Source of the DNA: Vesta saturnalis
Lineage: Eukaryota > Arthropoda > Insecta > Coleoptera > Lampyridae
Assembly (NCBI GenBank): GCA_036346205.1
Contig: JARFJB010001495.1
Location: forward strand, 5,068,501 to 5,132,500
Direction of reading: 5' to 3'
DNA: 64,000 bases
Shown here one piece after another: positions 44,004-57,305 of the stretch. The stretch's first letter is position 1, and each line of letters starts with the position of its first letter. A program made the translations under genes and the position numbers. Under the pieces are notes generated by a model. The model worked only from the letters and a program-made list of their open reading frames with translations, searched no databases and was not told where the DNA came from.

Positions 44004-45077
44004 AAAGGTATTTATTTATTGTATATACTTAGATTTGTGTTTTTGTGTTTTTTTTATTCAGTGCGTCTTAACGTAGTTTTATAAAAGGGTCTTTGTTTTA
44101 TAGAATTTATAGACTTTCACCCCTTTTAAATAAATGTTCTGTCACTGATAAAGATTGTAGGTTTTAAAAGACGAAATTGTAATAAAACTTTGTTTTTTTT
44201 GGGGAATTTATCAGATCGTTACAAATAAAAACTATACATATGCCACAATCTGTAAATAATTGCTATTCTTCCGTTCGTGTAGCTAGAAGCGAATTGAATT
44301 ATCGTAATGGACCTGTATGAAATCGAAAAAGCAAGAATTAGGTACATGGGATTAAGCAAATTAAGTCGGATACTCGTTTAATAAGTGAATTAAATTATAT
44401 GCACTAACTTTCAAACATTACAGTTACATTTATACGTAATTGGGGTTATTCTATTAGTCAACTCAGGGAGTGAAGGGTTGGAATTTAGTAATTCATCTAA
44501 AATAATAAAAGTAATCTATTTAAGATGGATAATTAAGAAAGTAAACTTCGTTGAATATAAAGAGTGTTGCCCTTATTTACTCATATATTTTAAAATGTGG
44601 ATAATGCATTCGTAGTTATACAAAAAAAGTTCTCGAAGCATCTAAGGTTTAGTAGTAATTGCTAAAAAAATATGTTCCATCGTGAAACGATGCGCAATAC
44701 GCGATTACAAACAGGTCTTAAAACAATCACTTTTGATACGGTTAATTCCAAATATCTTAAAGTGTAGAATGCACTTTGACATAGTTATGTAGGAAATGTA
44801 CCTAGCGAAATATCTTGTAGTGAAATTTGCAGCAAATTAAAACTTTTTAGATAACTACTTATACGTTACGAATTCTTTATGAGCATTCCCTGTAATTAAT
44901 TTCCTCATCCTGCAACTGTATTCGCTCCCTCACCACAATTCTTTCTCCACTTTTAGTTATAGGTCAAAATTTGTACCCAAGCTAATGGAGATGTAATCTT
45001 TCTGATGTATTTGCCCCAATACAATCGCGAATTCCGCTTAAATTGGTATCCTACTTGGATTTAATTCATAAACCCCG

Positions 45078-45078
<1 letters not shown>
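44004..45078. other. AT-rich DNA, nothing recognised
   Basis: No gene or repeat is recognised. Confidence 0.4.
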
Positions 45079-45127
<49 letters not shown>

Positions 45128-45163
45128 TACACACACGCACACACACACACACACACACATTAT
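45079..45163. repeat. (CA)n microsatellite
   Basis: About 85 bp of CA repeat with a few CAAA, CATA and CGCA interruptions. Confidence 0.95.
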
Positions 45164-45974
45164 ATATTGTAACGGTATAAACGGGTGGTAGAACGGGATT
45201 ACAGATAAAACTGACCTTTTTGCCCCGACTAGTCAGCGTTTTGGGTGTGGGTATGATGTTACTAAATTTTGCACATCCAGAATAGTAAATCGTACGTAAG
45301 TCAAAATAGGGGATGAAGACGTAATCAGTCGGTTTTTTTTGGGCGCCAGAATGTTTGGTAGTCAAAATAAGGGTCGTCGTGCCAAAATTACGAGTGCATA
45401 GCGTGTCTAAACATACAAAAAACATACGCTTACATATCCGCAATCAATTCCAGGTGTGCTGGACAGCAACTCAGCAAACCACCTGAAATAGGGCTTCAAA
45501 ATAGCACTACACGCTTGTCAAATAAAAGCGTGATAAACACTCAATAAAGTTACGTTACTACACCTCAGTGTAAATAATTAGGCATTAAATAATAATCAAA
45601 ACAAAACAAAAAAATAAGCTATAGAATGCACTCTAAATGAATTAATACTCAACTAGAAATCAAATAAAACACTAAATATTATTAACGCTATTACTCAATA
45701 ATAAAAAAAACTGTAACTTGGTTACGTTAAAACTTTACGCTTCTAAAAATTCGGTAAACTTGCAATTTGCAAAAAAACTTTTATGTAACACAAAAGGGTT
45801 TCCACAGAATTAAAACACATTTATAAAACCTAACAAAGCTATAATAAAATAAAAAAAAAAAAGATAAATATAACCATACGATAATGCGTATAAACAAAAA
45901 AATACAAAGGCCTAAAAGGCGACAGAATGTCTGGCCAGGGTTCTGCGTAACGCCGTTCTAGATTGTTTAACCTA
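45164..45974. other. Unclassified DNA upstream of repeat copy B
   Basis: A minus-strand frame of 125 codons (45443-45066) runs partly through the CA repeat and has no known domain. It may be the part of the repeat element that lies before the window edge in copy A. Confidence 0.35.
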
Positions 45975-47515
45975 TAGATATATATCGTGGATTATTTACC
46001 CACACTACTATGGGGTCAATTGCCCTTTACTACTAACATAAAAAAAGTGTGAAGGCGGAGCGTTAGAATTATGATTAATTTCAATAAATAAATTAAAACA
46101 ACAACTTAATTTAAAAGATACACGACTCCGCTTTCAAGCCTTCGTTAACAACAAAATAATTCGAGATATACACACACAAGAAATCTTGAAAATATTAAAA
46201 AAACACACAATATTATATTACCTTAATGTCTAGATTAACACCTCTCCTGTGTTACAATTGAAAATGATGACCAATTACTGCTATGACGGATACGGCATCT
46301 CCCTGCTCTGACAAATGATGAATGAAAATGTTGACTAATGTTCTTCGTACACAAACAATTCCTTAATTGAATGTCGGTAAAATGTTACTGCGTTATTTAA
46401 AAAACTTCTTTTAAAATAATAATTTGTGCGCTCAACTTGCTTGTTAACTTTTATCTTTCAAATAGTTTTATTCACATTAACAATCCAAAAGGTTAATAAC
46501 TTTATTTAAATAACGATAATTTTATTATACAGCGAAAGTTTCTTTATATTCCAACACGCTTTGTACGGCAAATAAGTGGCACTTCAAGAACGTTAATATT
46601 AAAAAAAATCCGCAGAAGCGATATAAACCAAAGAGGTCACTGAAGCACGACCATGATCTCTAGGTGACTTGATGACGTTAAATCGAAATCGGCACTAGGT
46701 ATAATCCTTTGGTGATTGAACAGTTTTACTTAAAATCCCTTCACAGGTCTTCTTCAGAAGTAGCTTAACTACCCTTACTACACAAAAAGTACGTTCGTTA
46801 AACACCAAAAGGTCCAATATATCAACCTTCTAAACCACCCCTTAAAGCGTAACAACAAACGTCACCGTACTACTACTCGAGAGCGCGATCAGTTTTAGAA
46901 TCATGCAAATCATATCCAAAAATCCATCTTGGATTTTTGAATCCCACCACTCAAAAAAAATCTTATCTAATTTAATTCAACCAATTAAAAAACGGAACGA
47001 GAAGATAAATTTCCCCCAACACATAAACTTCGTTTCCAATCGTAAGGGCTCGATAGTTTTCAAAATTTTATACGTCAGCAAAATCGACGTGAAAAATAAC
47101 CCTATATTTTCGTTAAAGCACAAGCAATTAGTCCCACATGCTACCTCTACGAATCAAAACCAACATACTCAATATTAATCTGAACCACTATAATTAGTCG
47201 ACTTTATGTCGCCAACATGACATCATATGCATTTAAATTTACACTCTTTCTTTAAATTACTTAATTTTTTAAGGAAATCAAACGAAATAAACGTTATTTA
47301 AACTTATATACAACTATTTACAAATAATACGTTACTCAACATTCAATAAACGGGGAATAATAAGGAAAACAATCTAAATTACGGAATAATAATTCACAAA
47401 CAAAAAAACTAAAGCTCGCCATACACCTTCCCTAAAGGTCGCAACACACGTTAAACAAATAAAACTCAACTTGACAACAAAATTTTGACGGTAAATCGCT
47501 AGAAAATCGTGATCC
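45975..47515. repeat. Dispersed repeat, copy B
   Basis: Similar throughout to 1-1588, in the same orientation. Both contain a short hairpin at the start (GTGGAT...ATCCAC in copy A, GTGG...CCAC here). The frame 46903-47178 is not conserved as coding in copy A. Confidence 0.8.

Positions 47516-47519
<4 letters not shown>

Positions 47520-47571
<52 letters not shown>
47520..47571. repeat. (AT)n microsatellite
   Basis: About 50 bp of perfect AT repeat. Confidence 0.95.
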
Positions 47572-47573
<2 letters not shown>

Positions 47574-47718
47574 ATATACTGTGTGGTCACTTAAGTGTGC
47601 AACATATGGGAATTTTTTTTATTAATCGCTCGTCCAAAATACAGGTATTGCCAAAAGTTGGTGCATGTTTGATAACCATTTTGGTGCACGTAGAATGGTT
47701 CCAAGTCAAACGGTATAC

Positions 47719-49908
47719 ACGGTAGGGCAAAAAATATAAAAATTGCACAAGAGTAAAGTACTCTTATTTAAAAAAAATTGGCAAAATGTAATAAAGAAAT
47801 GTTATTTAGAATTAAAAGTTATGCCCGAATACCAAAGCGTGGTAATTTTTTATTTTTTTTTGAAAAAGATTAGTAATTTGGCTATTTTTTGCATTTTACC
47901 AAAACATGTTGTTAACTTAATCAAAATGAAATCAATCTGGCACAATTTTATTAAAACTCGAGCCTATTTGAAAAATTAAATTAGATTTTTAATATTTTAG
48001 GCAATCACTAACTTCATGTTTGTTGCAACGATATTAAACATAAGTTTAAAATTTCGAAAAAAAAATCTTAACATGGTAAAAAATCAGTAATCATAATACG
48101 CATATTCAAAAACTCTAATACAAAGTAGAAAAGCTTTATTTTAAATGCTTATTATAAACACCATACAAATTAATGGATGAGATTTGATTCTACTAAATTG
48201 ATCGACGATATCCATGATTATTTTAAAACAAATGATTTTAGTAAACATTTTGACATTTTAATGACATTAAGTGTTCATTATTATTTGATTATTAAGTTTA
48301 TTTGATTTCAAAATATGCCTCCGCCAAGACAGTTAACGTTAACGGAAAAAGCAGAATTAGTTTTAATATGTGGAGATAACTACAACTCAGTGCGTGAAGC
48401 AGCAGACATTTTCAACCAAAGGCATCCTGATAATAATCCAATCCATTATTCCACAGTAAGCAGAATTTTAATGAAATTTAAACAGACAGGGTCTTTAAAT
48501 TATAATTACAAGAAACAACTCACCAAAACGGTTTGCAATGAAGAAAATCAGTTACAAGTTCTTCAGGCAGTTGTTGAGAACCGTAGAAAATCCACTAATG
48601 AAATTTATAAATATACGGGCGTAAAAAGAACCAGTGTCAAGAATATTTTAAAAAATAACAAGTTCCATGCCTATAAGCCAATGCTTATTTGCACATTTCA
48701 AGAGCGGGACTATGACTTGCGTTTTGACTTCTCCATGTGGATTCAAGGAAAAATAGAAGAAGAACCTAACTTCCACAAACACATTCTTTTTGGGGATGAA
48801 TCCACATTTACCACAAATGGCGTTGTCTCGTCCCAAAATTGTAGGTGGTGGTCGGATGAGAATCCAAATTTTGTCATTGACAGTAAGAACTAATATTATC
48901 AAAAAACAAACGTGTGGTGCGGTATTATCAACGAAAAGTTAATAGGACCATTTTTTTTTCGTCATAACCTTACGGGGGTACCTACTTACAATTTTTACAA
49001 AACGAACTAACGGACTTTTTTGATAACATGAGCTTAGAGGAATGACGTAAACTTTGGTTTGTACGTGATGGATGTCCCGCGCATTCGGCTAGAATGGTTT
49101 CTGATTGGTTAAATGAAGAATTTGGTGACAAATGGCTAGGGCGAAATACCGATCCACGTTGGCCTCCTCGTTCCCCAGATCTTACCCCACTAGACTTTTT
49201 TTATGGGGAAATTTAAAACAAAAAGTTTATAAAGATCGACCATTTAATAATCTCGAGGAGTTGGAAAACTCTATCCGATTTCATTGCGAAAATATTCCGG
49301 AAGGAGTATTGCGATCTACCCTAAATGAATTTTATGATCGGACAATTAGATGTATTGAACGACAAGGTGGGCATACGGAGACTCGTCGATAGTTGTGTTG
49401 TTGTGTACATATTATTTAATTTTTTTTCTTAATAATTTTTGTTTGTTTATTTTGATTTTGTAAATCATTTAAAATAGAGCTTTGCACTTTGGATTAGAGT
49501 TTTTGAATATGCGTATTATGATTTCTGATTTTTTACCATGTTAAGATTTTTTTTTAGAAATTTTAATCTTATGTTTAATATCGTTGCAACAAACATGAAG
49601 TTAGTGATTGCCTAAAATATTAAAAATCTGATTTAATTTTTCATATAGGCTCGAGTTTTAATAAAATTGTGCCAGATTGATTTCATTTTGATTAAGTTAT
49701 CAACATGTTTTGGTAAAATGCAAAAAAATAGCCAAATTACTAACCTTTTTCAAACAAAAAAAAATAAAAAATTACTTAGAGGACCACGCTTTGGTATTCT
49801 GGCATAACTTTTAATTCTAAATAACATTTCTTTATTACATTTTGCCGAATTTTTTGGAATAAGGGTACTTTACTCCTGTGAAATTTTTATATATTTTGAC
49901 CTACCGTT
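47719..49908 (+). mobile_element. Tc1/mariner-superfamily element, DD41D, ~400-bp TIRs
   Basis: The left terminus 47719-48125 and right terminus 49496-49908 are inverted copies over about 400 bp, beginning ACGGTAGGGCAAAAAATATAAAAATT and ending with its complement. A TA dinucleotide is next to both ends. The centre encodes one transposase. The TIRs are far longer than the 20-40 bp of common mariners. Confidence 0.9.
48315..49392 (+). pseudogene. DD41D transposase, frameshifted
   Basis: The first 192 codons are open (48315-48893). They contain an N-terminal helix-turn-helix (LTLTEKAELVLICGDNYNSV and HYSTVSRILMKFKQTGSL), a second DNA-binding helix region (NRRKSTNEIYKYTGVKRTSV), and the first catalytic Asp in LFGDEST. 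A TAA at 48891-48893 and shifts near 48980 and 49040 break the middle. The second Asp is in VRDGCPAHSA and the third in PDLTPLDFF near 49190. I count 41 residues between them in the combined frames. 49132-49392 encodes the C-terminus. The start ATG is followed by a sensible N-terminus. Confidence 0.85.
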
Positions 49909-49910
49909 TA

Positions 49911-50352
49911 TTTTTTTTTATTTCTTAACCTATTTCATTGATTTTGGTTTTGTTTGAAAGAGAATTGATGAAGACACAACACTAACCTAACATTTTCGCG
50001 ATTTGTTTAGAAAACAAAATGGCGGGAACATTAAAACTTTAATAAACTTTAAAACTAGTTGTAGCATTTTCGAGTCACCCTGTATATGTTTGCAAGTTAC
50101 TTTAGGAGAGCTTGGATATTTGTGAATAGAACGAGAGGTCGCACATGGAAATCGGTCAAAAACTTTCTGTGTATGGCACGACAAAGGCACGTACGTTTTA
50201 ACATATTGACTCCTATTTTCTTTCGATATTCTTTAAACAAAGCTTTATTTAAACAAAGTAAACAAAATATTAGGTTAGTAATGTGTCTTCATCAATTCTC
50301 TTTCAAACAAAACCAAGATCAATCAAACAGGTTAAGAAATAAAAAAAATACT
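49911..50352. repeat. Fold-back sequence with ~80-bp arms
   Basis: 49911-49996 (TTCTTAACCTATTTCATTGATTTTGGTTTTG...) is inverted at 50267-50352. The spacer of about 270 bp is noncoding. It directly abuts the right end of the DD41D element. Confidence 0.8.
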
Positions 50353-50382
50353 AAGAAAGGAAATTCCAGTGTTTTTTGGACA

Positions 50383-50386
<4 letters not shown>

Positions 50387-50441
<55 letters not shown>
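50387..50441. repeat. (TA)n microsatellite at element boundary
   Basis: About 54 bp of TA repeat ending exactly at the left end of the element at 50442. Confidence 0.95.
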
Positions 50442-50443
<2 letters not shown>

Positions 50444-52591
50444 GGTGGTCCAGTTTATAACGACAGGACTTCACCAAAGGATATTCAACGTAAGAATAAT
50501 GTCAGTTTTTCATATAAACATATATGCTGGAGAGCTTAGTTTTTGAGATACAGGGTGTTAAAATTTTGTAAAATACAGAGAATATTTTGAATATTTCTAA
50601 AACGGCAGCTTTGAATAATTTTAAACTTGGTACACAGTATGAACTAATTGTCCCTCATTATTTAGGGCTTATGATGATAAAATACGAAAATCAGTGGCGG
50701 AGATATGGGTGTACCATCGCTCCTTTTCAAAAAAATCTCCTATGCCACTGACTTTATTGCAAGCCCAATAACGTCTCCCAATTGATTATGCTTTTTGGAA
50801 CAAAAAAGTATGGTTCCATGGTACTCGTACGGCGCACCGTTTTCGAGATATTTCAGATTTTGTCAGGTAATGTCAGGCCAGTGATGCAAAATTTAATTTC
50901 GAATTTAAATTTCACGAAGTAAACTGTAACTAAGTTTTGACATTTATACGAACAATATTTTAAGTAATTTCGTAAATTATTTTTAATTTGGTTGCTGGTT
51001 TCAAACGTTAAATGAAATTCCGTTTAAATTTTCTAATCAAGAATATGCTGACATGCATTTTGTTTATGGTTTTTGTAATGAGAATACAGCAGAAGCAGCT
51101 CGAGAATACCGTAGACGATTTCCCAACAGACGACAGCCACATCATAATGTTTTTTCAGACGTGCGTCTTTAACTCGTCAACCAAGTGTCGAAGGCGATAC
51201 CTAGAAACCCTTATCATCTGAATCACTGGAACTTCTAAAAGTACTATTGTAAGAATATTAAAACAGGACCCAGAAGTCCTTTTCATCTGCAATCTGTCCA
51301 TGGTTTACACCCAGGAGACGAAGAACGCAGGGTTGCATTTTGAAGGTGGCTTCAAAACCATGGGGATTTTTTAAGCAATACTCTATGGGCCGATAAGTCA
51401 TGCTTTACCCGACGTGGTATTGTGAATTTTCATAATCAACATGTATGGGCGCATAAAAATCCTTATGAAATTAGACCACGAAAATTTCCAAATGAATTTA
51501 GTGTGAATATTTGGATCGGCATTTACAATGGAAATCTGTTTGGCCCTCATATACTTCCACAACGTGTGAATTCTGAAAACTTTCTACAATTTCTGGAGAC
51601 GGACAATCACAATATGTGGGACCACGTTCCACTAAATATGAGAAGACAAGCCTGGTTGCAACTCGATGGGTGTCCAGCGCATTATGGCATAAACGTTCGT
51701 AATTGGTTGAATACAAATTTTGAAGGTCGGTGGATTGGTCGTGGTGATCCATTTGCATGGCCTCTACGATACTAGACCTAACCCCCATGGATTCCTACCT
51801 ATGGGGCCATCTGAAAGAAATTGTTTATTCAACCCCAGAATGTGCTAGTTAGCCTAAACCAGTCCATTAGAAAACGCTGTCAGTTGTGCAGTCAACAAAA
51901 TGGTTTTTATTTCGAACAATTATTACATTAGTCGTTAATTTTTTATTTTGTCATTGAAACGTTTTGTTTAATATTTATTTGCATCGACTTTCGGTTCGTA
52001 AACATGAATTAAAAAACTATTTTTTCCAGTGTCTAATTTGAAGGAACGTGGTTATTTCTTTAATTTTTACAAAGCGATAACCCAAGAACATAAATAAATA
52101 GTTACATTGGTTATTTATTGGTTTATGAGTTGTATTTACTGGTTTTATTAAAAGTTATGTAATTAGAATTTCTATGCCCTCCTAAATGTTATTCATACTA
52201 GCTAATGACAACTATGGAACCACACTTTTTTGTTCCAAAAAGCATAAGCAATCGGGAGACGTTATCGGATTTTCAAAATAAAGTCAGTGGCGTAGGAGAT
52301 TTTTTTTGAAAAGGGACGATGATACACCTATATCTCCTCCACCGATTTTCGTATTTTATCATCATAAGCCCTAAATAATGAGGGACAATTAGTTCACACT
52401 GTGTACCAAATTTAAAACTATTGAAATCTGCCGTTTTAGAAATATTCAAAATATTCTATACATTTTACAAAATTTCAACACTGTATCTCGAAAACGAATC
52501 TCTCCAGCATACATGTTTATATGAAAAACTGCCATTATTTCTACGTTAACTATCCTTTGGTAAAGTCCTGCCGTTATAAACTGGACCACCC

Positions 52592-52593
<2 letters not shown>
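50442..52593 (+). mobile_element. Second long-TIR DD41D-type element
   Basis: The ends CAGGGTGGTCCAGTTTATAACG (50442) and CGTTATAAACTGGACCACCCTG (up to 52593) are exact inverted copies at the tips. Similarity continues for about 390 bp on each side. Transposase remnants lie inside. The element is inserted in a TA-repeat context. Confidence 0.9.
51012..51840 (+). pseudogene. Transposase of second long-TIR element, degraded
   Basis: The recognisable part is 51422-51775: WAHKNPYEIRPRKF, VNIWIGIYNGNLFGPHILP, and LQLDGCPAHYGINVRNWLN with the second catalytic Asp. A shift near 51770 leads to LDLTPMDSYLWGHLKEIVY in another frame, which holds the third Asp; the spacing is close to 41. The part carrying the first Asp (about 51380-51410; WADKSCFT) has Lys in place of the usual Glu after the Asp. 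Upstream frames are damaged. Confidence 0.8.
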
Positions 52594-52744
<151 letters not shown>

Positions 52745-52932
52745 CATACAGGTGGGAAGCATATGTACCCCATTCCAGCCGTAGAGATACCACCACTGTT
52801 ACTATGGACTTCTTAATATTGGGTCTTAGATTTTATTATTTCCTTATCGTTGATCTATTGTCATCCTTATTTTTCCTTTTCGTCCTCACTGTCTTCCTAT
52901 CGGATTGAATGTCCAAAATTAAAAATTAAGAT

Positions 52933-54955
52933 GGCTGTGGTTTCTAAGGTAATAAATACCGGCCGTAAAGTCCTGTCACGTACGGATGTCGTTTGCGCCC
53001 TGCCCTCCTGGCGACCTTGATGATCGAAAGTACTCACTGATCCACTACTGCAACATTCGCGATATCAGGTCTAATCTTAATGCTGCTCACCAGCATCTTG
53101 AACAATTACAACCTGACATTTTATTTATATCTGAAACACAAGTCTGCTCTGAAAGCTCCGATTCAGCAGAATTGTTAATTTGCCCAATACAATCTTCATT
53201 CTAGCTTTCGATACAAATGAGGCGTATGTGCATATCTCAAGGACAACGTTTCTTGCAAAAGGATTTCTTCCAAAAGGATTTCTTCCTTGGAGAATAAAAA
53301 ATTCCAGGTGATTTGGTTTCAACATTCTGGTTCTGAATTTGTGGAATTCTATTATTGCAACTATAGGTCTCCTAATGACACTAACCTTCAAGACTTCTTC
53401 GATTACTTTAGTTTGAAAGGTGATTATCTTCTGTCTCAGTTTCCATCTTGCGATCTCTCAATTCTGGGAGATTTCAATGTTCATAATTGGCTTCAGTTAT
53501 CATCTACTACTAATCGTGCTGGTTATAGTGCTCAAACATTTGCTATTTCATGTGATGTCACACAAATGATTTCTGAATCCACAAGAATCCCTAACAACCC
53601 TAACCATACTCCACATTTTCTAGATCTCTTTCTTACATCAAATCCACTTGTTTATAAAACTTCAGTTCTTTCTCCTCTAGGTCTATCGGACCATTGTCGA
53701 ATAGAAGTAACTTCTTGTTCGTAACCTTTCCGTGGCGTGAGTATTCTTTTAAGTCGTCCTCTTCTTCCGACATTGCTCTTTCAGTATCTAAACTCATATT
53801 CATGGGCATGAAGTTATACATTCCCATAAAACAAAATCAAATGGGTCATTCACGTTGCCAACCCTGGTGCAATCCAAAACTCGTATCTCCATTATTCTAG
53901 TGACCACCCATATGGGTTTATGCAGTGACCTTCTTTCGTATGTGACCCAAGTTAGGAACAATACATCAGAACAATCCAGTGACACATTTGTAGTCGCTTT
54001 AGATATCTCAAAGACCTTTGCTCAATTTTGGGGTAAGTGTCGTAGTTCATGGCTTTTTTCAAGATAAGCTAGCGTTAATGCGAGCGTGCCACAGGGATTA
54101 CTTGCAACGCGTACTTTTTTTGCTATACATAAATGGTCTTATTTCTTCAACAACTAACTGGATCCATTGCCTTGCTGACGACAGCACTCTTTACTGTAGT
54201 TTGTCTCATCTATTCAAAATTGTAATCCACCTTCTATCTCAAATCAAGAGAGCTGACGTGGAAATTTCAATCAACAAAGACATTCAACGTATCCTCGAAT
54301 GGGGAACTAATAATCTAGTTAAATTTAATGCTAATAAAACTCAGTTTTGCCCTGTGTCCGCCAAAAAAGATAGATCATTTCCTGTTGTAGGTATCGATGG
54401 CTCAGATCCTAAGTTTTTATACTCTATTAATATGTTGGGAACGACTTCAAATCTATATTGGGTTGACAGTCTTTTGTCAGCTACCAAAACAGCTTCTAGT
54501 AAAATAGGCTTTTTGTACAGATCTAAACAGTACTTTACCTCCAGGCAACTCTTTCTACTGCATAAAGCCCAGATTTATATCTTATTCAAAAAAGAGCGAC
54601 TAGGTTTAAAAATGACCCGCCCTTAACTTCTGACATACACTCCATTGAGCATACAAGAATCGTTTCAGTTCTTGTTTATATTATCTGTATTACAATGGTT
54701 ATTGTGCTGCTGAATTACATTCTATGGTACCATCTCGGGCCAGCTTTACTAGGAATACCCGGTTCGCTCATTCACATCATCAATATGCAGAGCAAATCTC
54801 CACTTATCGCACCAGATAGACGCAATTCACATTGCTCTACACGGCTTCTGAACTCTGAAATGAGTTCCTGTTTTCCTTTTGCTTATGATATGAAAATATT
54901 CAAGGGTTCTCTGGGCAATTCAGTATCCCGCAATCCATCCTACTAAGTGTTCCTG
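52933..54955 (+). pseudogene. LINE relic with endonuclease and reverse transcriptase
   Basis: 52986-53204 encodes an endonuclease N-terminus (LIHYCNIRDIRSNLN, DILFISETQ with catalytic Glu). 53287-53724 has the following blocks FYYCNYRSPN, ILGDFNVHNW and LSDHCRIEV. 53694-54067 holds a few reverse-transcriptase pieces but the palm region is largely deleted. 54018-54626 encodes FLLYINGL, the active-site block LADDSTLY (FADD in relatives), and INKDIQRILEWG. It is heavily broken, with an internal deletion between about 53900 and 54080. It belongs to the Jockey/I-like or R4-like group by motif order; the clade is not certain. Confidence 0.8.
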
Positions 54956-55825
54956 AGTGATTTGGCAAGGTGGGCCAAACTTAGCCTGTTCAGGTCCACA
55001 ATTTTGTAATACAAATATGTAGGTAATATTAGGGTTACTTAAGATCATTTAATAGGGTTTATTTTTTAAGTAACATAAACTATTATTAATCACTGCCACA
55101 CCTTTCGAAGCGACTTCATGTTTGTAGTTAAGAGTTATGAGCCACCAAGAGAACTAAACCTTATACACAATTTTAAGTATTACACTAATTATACCTCTAT
55201 CCTTGAAGTTTTATGAAACAAATATTTAAGTTATTCATAGTACCAGGGAGCTTACCTGGGCTAACACTTATACTACACTTTCCCTCTGTGAGTCGAAATA
55301 AAAAGATAAACCTTACTTTGTCCCTTTTCCCACGCTAACTCCTTTGAGTTCTTATTCTAACACTGTTGTAAATTTCACTATTATTACTCTTTAATTACTT
55401 CTAAAATTACCTCCCATTCTTAAGTTTAATACAATTAAAATTTTCATACGTTAATGATAACATGTAGTCACAAGCTTTTCAAGTATCTTAATAACCTTTA
55501 TAATATAATCATTTTGCTCATTCTAGTCAATAAACTTCATGATAATTTAATGCTTTCAATAATATTAATATTCAACAATTACATTCACCATTTAATTCCT
55601 CAAATACAATATATTCAACATTTTAATATATTTTATACATAAAATTCTACCATAAACTACAACAATTACAATGGTTTGAATACATTTTATAAACATTAAA
55701 ATTCACGATACATTATTTTCGATTACATCTCTTTTACTTTTGCACCCTTCTATTAATTCATCTATAATAACTCCCATTTCAATATTTATTTATACATAAG
55801 AATTTATTTATTCGCTTACAATATC

Positions 55826-55861
<36 letters not shown>

Positions 55862-56093
55862 CTTCATTATATTCATATCTACTGGCGAGTATCCGAGAAT
55901 AGTAGACCTAAGTTACTCCCTCATAGACAAAATGCTCTATAGGTGTAAATAACTTGCCCCCTTTGAATTTTTACATCATATTTATTTATTTTAATAATTT
56001 TACAAATATCAGATTGACCATCCCTCATACCTCTACCTTCACCAAAGTTCTCTAAATTGCATACAAACATTTTCCCAACTTTATTATTTATTT
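54956..56093. other. AT-rich DNA with (TA)n at 55830-55858
   Basis: No gene is recognised. Confidence 0.45.
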
Positions 56094-56148
56094 ACTTATC
56101 TTTTTTGGGATTTTTTAATGGTGTACTTTAAATTATACAATCTAAACG

Positions 56149-56179
56149 TTTCGATAACACTTACAGTTATCTTCGTCAG
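56149..56179 (-). ncRNA. Hammerhead-ribozyme core motif, left terminal copy
   Basis: On the minus strand CTGACGA (the CUGANGA box) is followed by A, a perfect 6-bp stem GATAAC/GTTATC, and GAAA. A GTA triplet suitable for cleavage lies about 24 bases further along. Stems I and III are not clearly formed, so this is a core only. Penelope-like elements are known to carry hammerheads in their terminal repeats. Confidence 0.55.
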
Positions 56180-56342
56180 TAGTAATGTTTGTTAAAAATT
56201 CTTAAAGATGTCGTAAACAATTTTGTCAATTTTGAAAAATTCAAACATAAACATAAGCCTGCTATTAATATAACAGTTTGAGAAACGTATAACCCAACTA
56301 TAAAATTGTAGTAAAGAATAACTAGGTCATTAAAATTAAATA

Positions 56343-57305
56343 TTGTTAAACTGCTTCAAAGATGACAAACCAGAACACTCTCTACGACGAAAGCTAACAA
56401 TGAAATTTGCCAGCCAAAAAACACATTTAACAAAATTTAATGAGTTTTTGGTTTTTATAAATGGTATACACCCTAGTATTCAGTTTACCATGGAAAAAGA
56501 AACTAATGGAAGTTTACCATTTCTTGACATATTAATATCTAAAAATAATAATTCACTATCTTTTAAGGTTTACAGAAAGCCGACACACACTGATAGATAC
56601 CTTCATAAATTATCCAACCACCATCCACGTCAAAAAATTAGTGTAATTAAATCTTTAGTAGATCGAGCAAAACGAATTTGTGACCCTGAATTTTTGAATG
56701 ATGAATATAAATATTTAAGAAAATCCTTACAAGATAATGGATATTCACTTACAGATATTAATAATGTTATTACACCTTCTAGGCGTAATCTTAAAGAAAA
56801 ACCAGTTCTTAATGTTGGTACTGCTTTTCTTCATTTTATAGCTAATGTTACAAATAGAATTGAAAAAATCCTAATCAAATATGGCATTAGGACTATTTTT
56901 AAACCTACAAGAAAAATTAAAGAACATTTAAGATCACCTAAAGATGTGTCAAACCCTTTATCATCTTCCGGAGTGTATAAGTTATCTTGTTCATGTGGAA
57001 AAGTATACATCGGGACCACAAAACGTAGCTTTGATACAAGACGCAAAGAACATATGAGATTTTGTAGATTGGGTCAACCAGAGAGGTCTGCTGTGGCTGA
57101 CCATGCCCTGAATAATCTAAATCATGACATTCAATTTGACAATATGAAAATATTGTCAAGACAAACCCATTATTATGTTCGTTTGCAACGTGAAGCTATT
57201 GAAATATATAAACACCCGAATAATTTTAATAGACAAGAAGAAAATCTCCGTTTAAATAGGTTTTGGCATCTTATAATTAAAAAAGAGCATAATGATACGC
57301 CTTGA
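56343..57305 (+). CDS. Penelope-like reverse transcriptase (C-terminal) + GIY-YIG endonuclease
   Basis: A 320-codon uninterrupted frame. Residues about 60-85 are the thumb-side RT block (LPFLDILI and FKVYRKPTHTDRYLH), typical of Penelope elements. The C-terminal domain has GVYKLSCSCGKVYIGTTKRS and then RRKEH, the GIY-YIG nuclease with its CCHH-type linker cysteines. The N-terminal RT fingers and palm with the active site are missing: the first ATG lies inside the terminal repeat. The copy is therefore 5'-truncated, but its remaining frame is undamaged, which suggests a fairly young insertion. Confidence 0.88.
   Translation: MLNCFKDDKPEHSLRRKLTMKFASQKTHLTKFNEFLVFINGIHPSIQFTMEKETNGSLPFLDILISKNNNSLSFKVYRKPTHTDRYLHKLSNHHPRQKISVIKSLVDRAKRICDPEFLNDEYKYLRKSLQDNGYSLTDINNVITPSRRNLKEKPVLNVGTAFLHFIANVTNRIEKILIKYGIRTIFKPTRKIKEHLRSPKDVSNPLSSSGVYKLSCSCGKVYIGTTKRSFDTRRKEHMRFCRLGQPERSAVADHALNNLNHDIQFDNMKILSRQTHYYVRLQREAIEIYKHPNNFNRQEENLRLNRFWHLIIKKEHNDTP

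Noticed and set aside
45066..45443. 125-codon minus-strand frame
   Set aside because: Its C-terminal part is the CA microsatellite and the rest has no domain.
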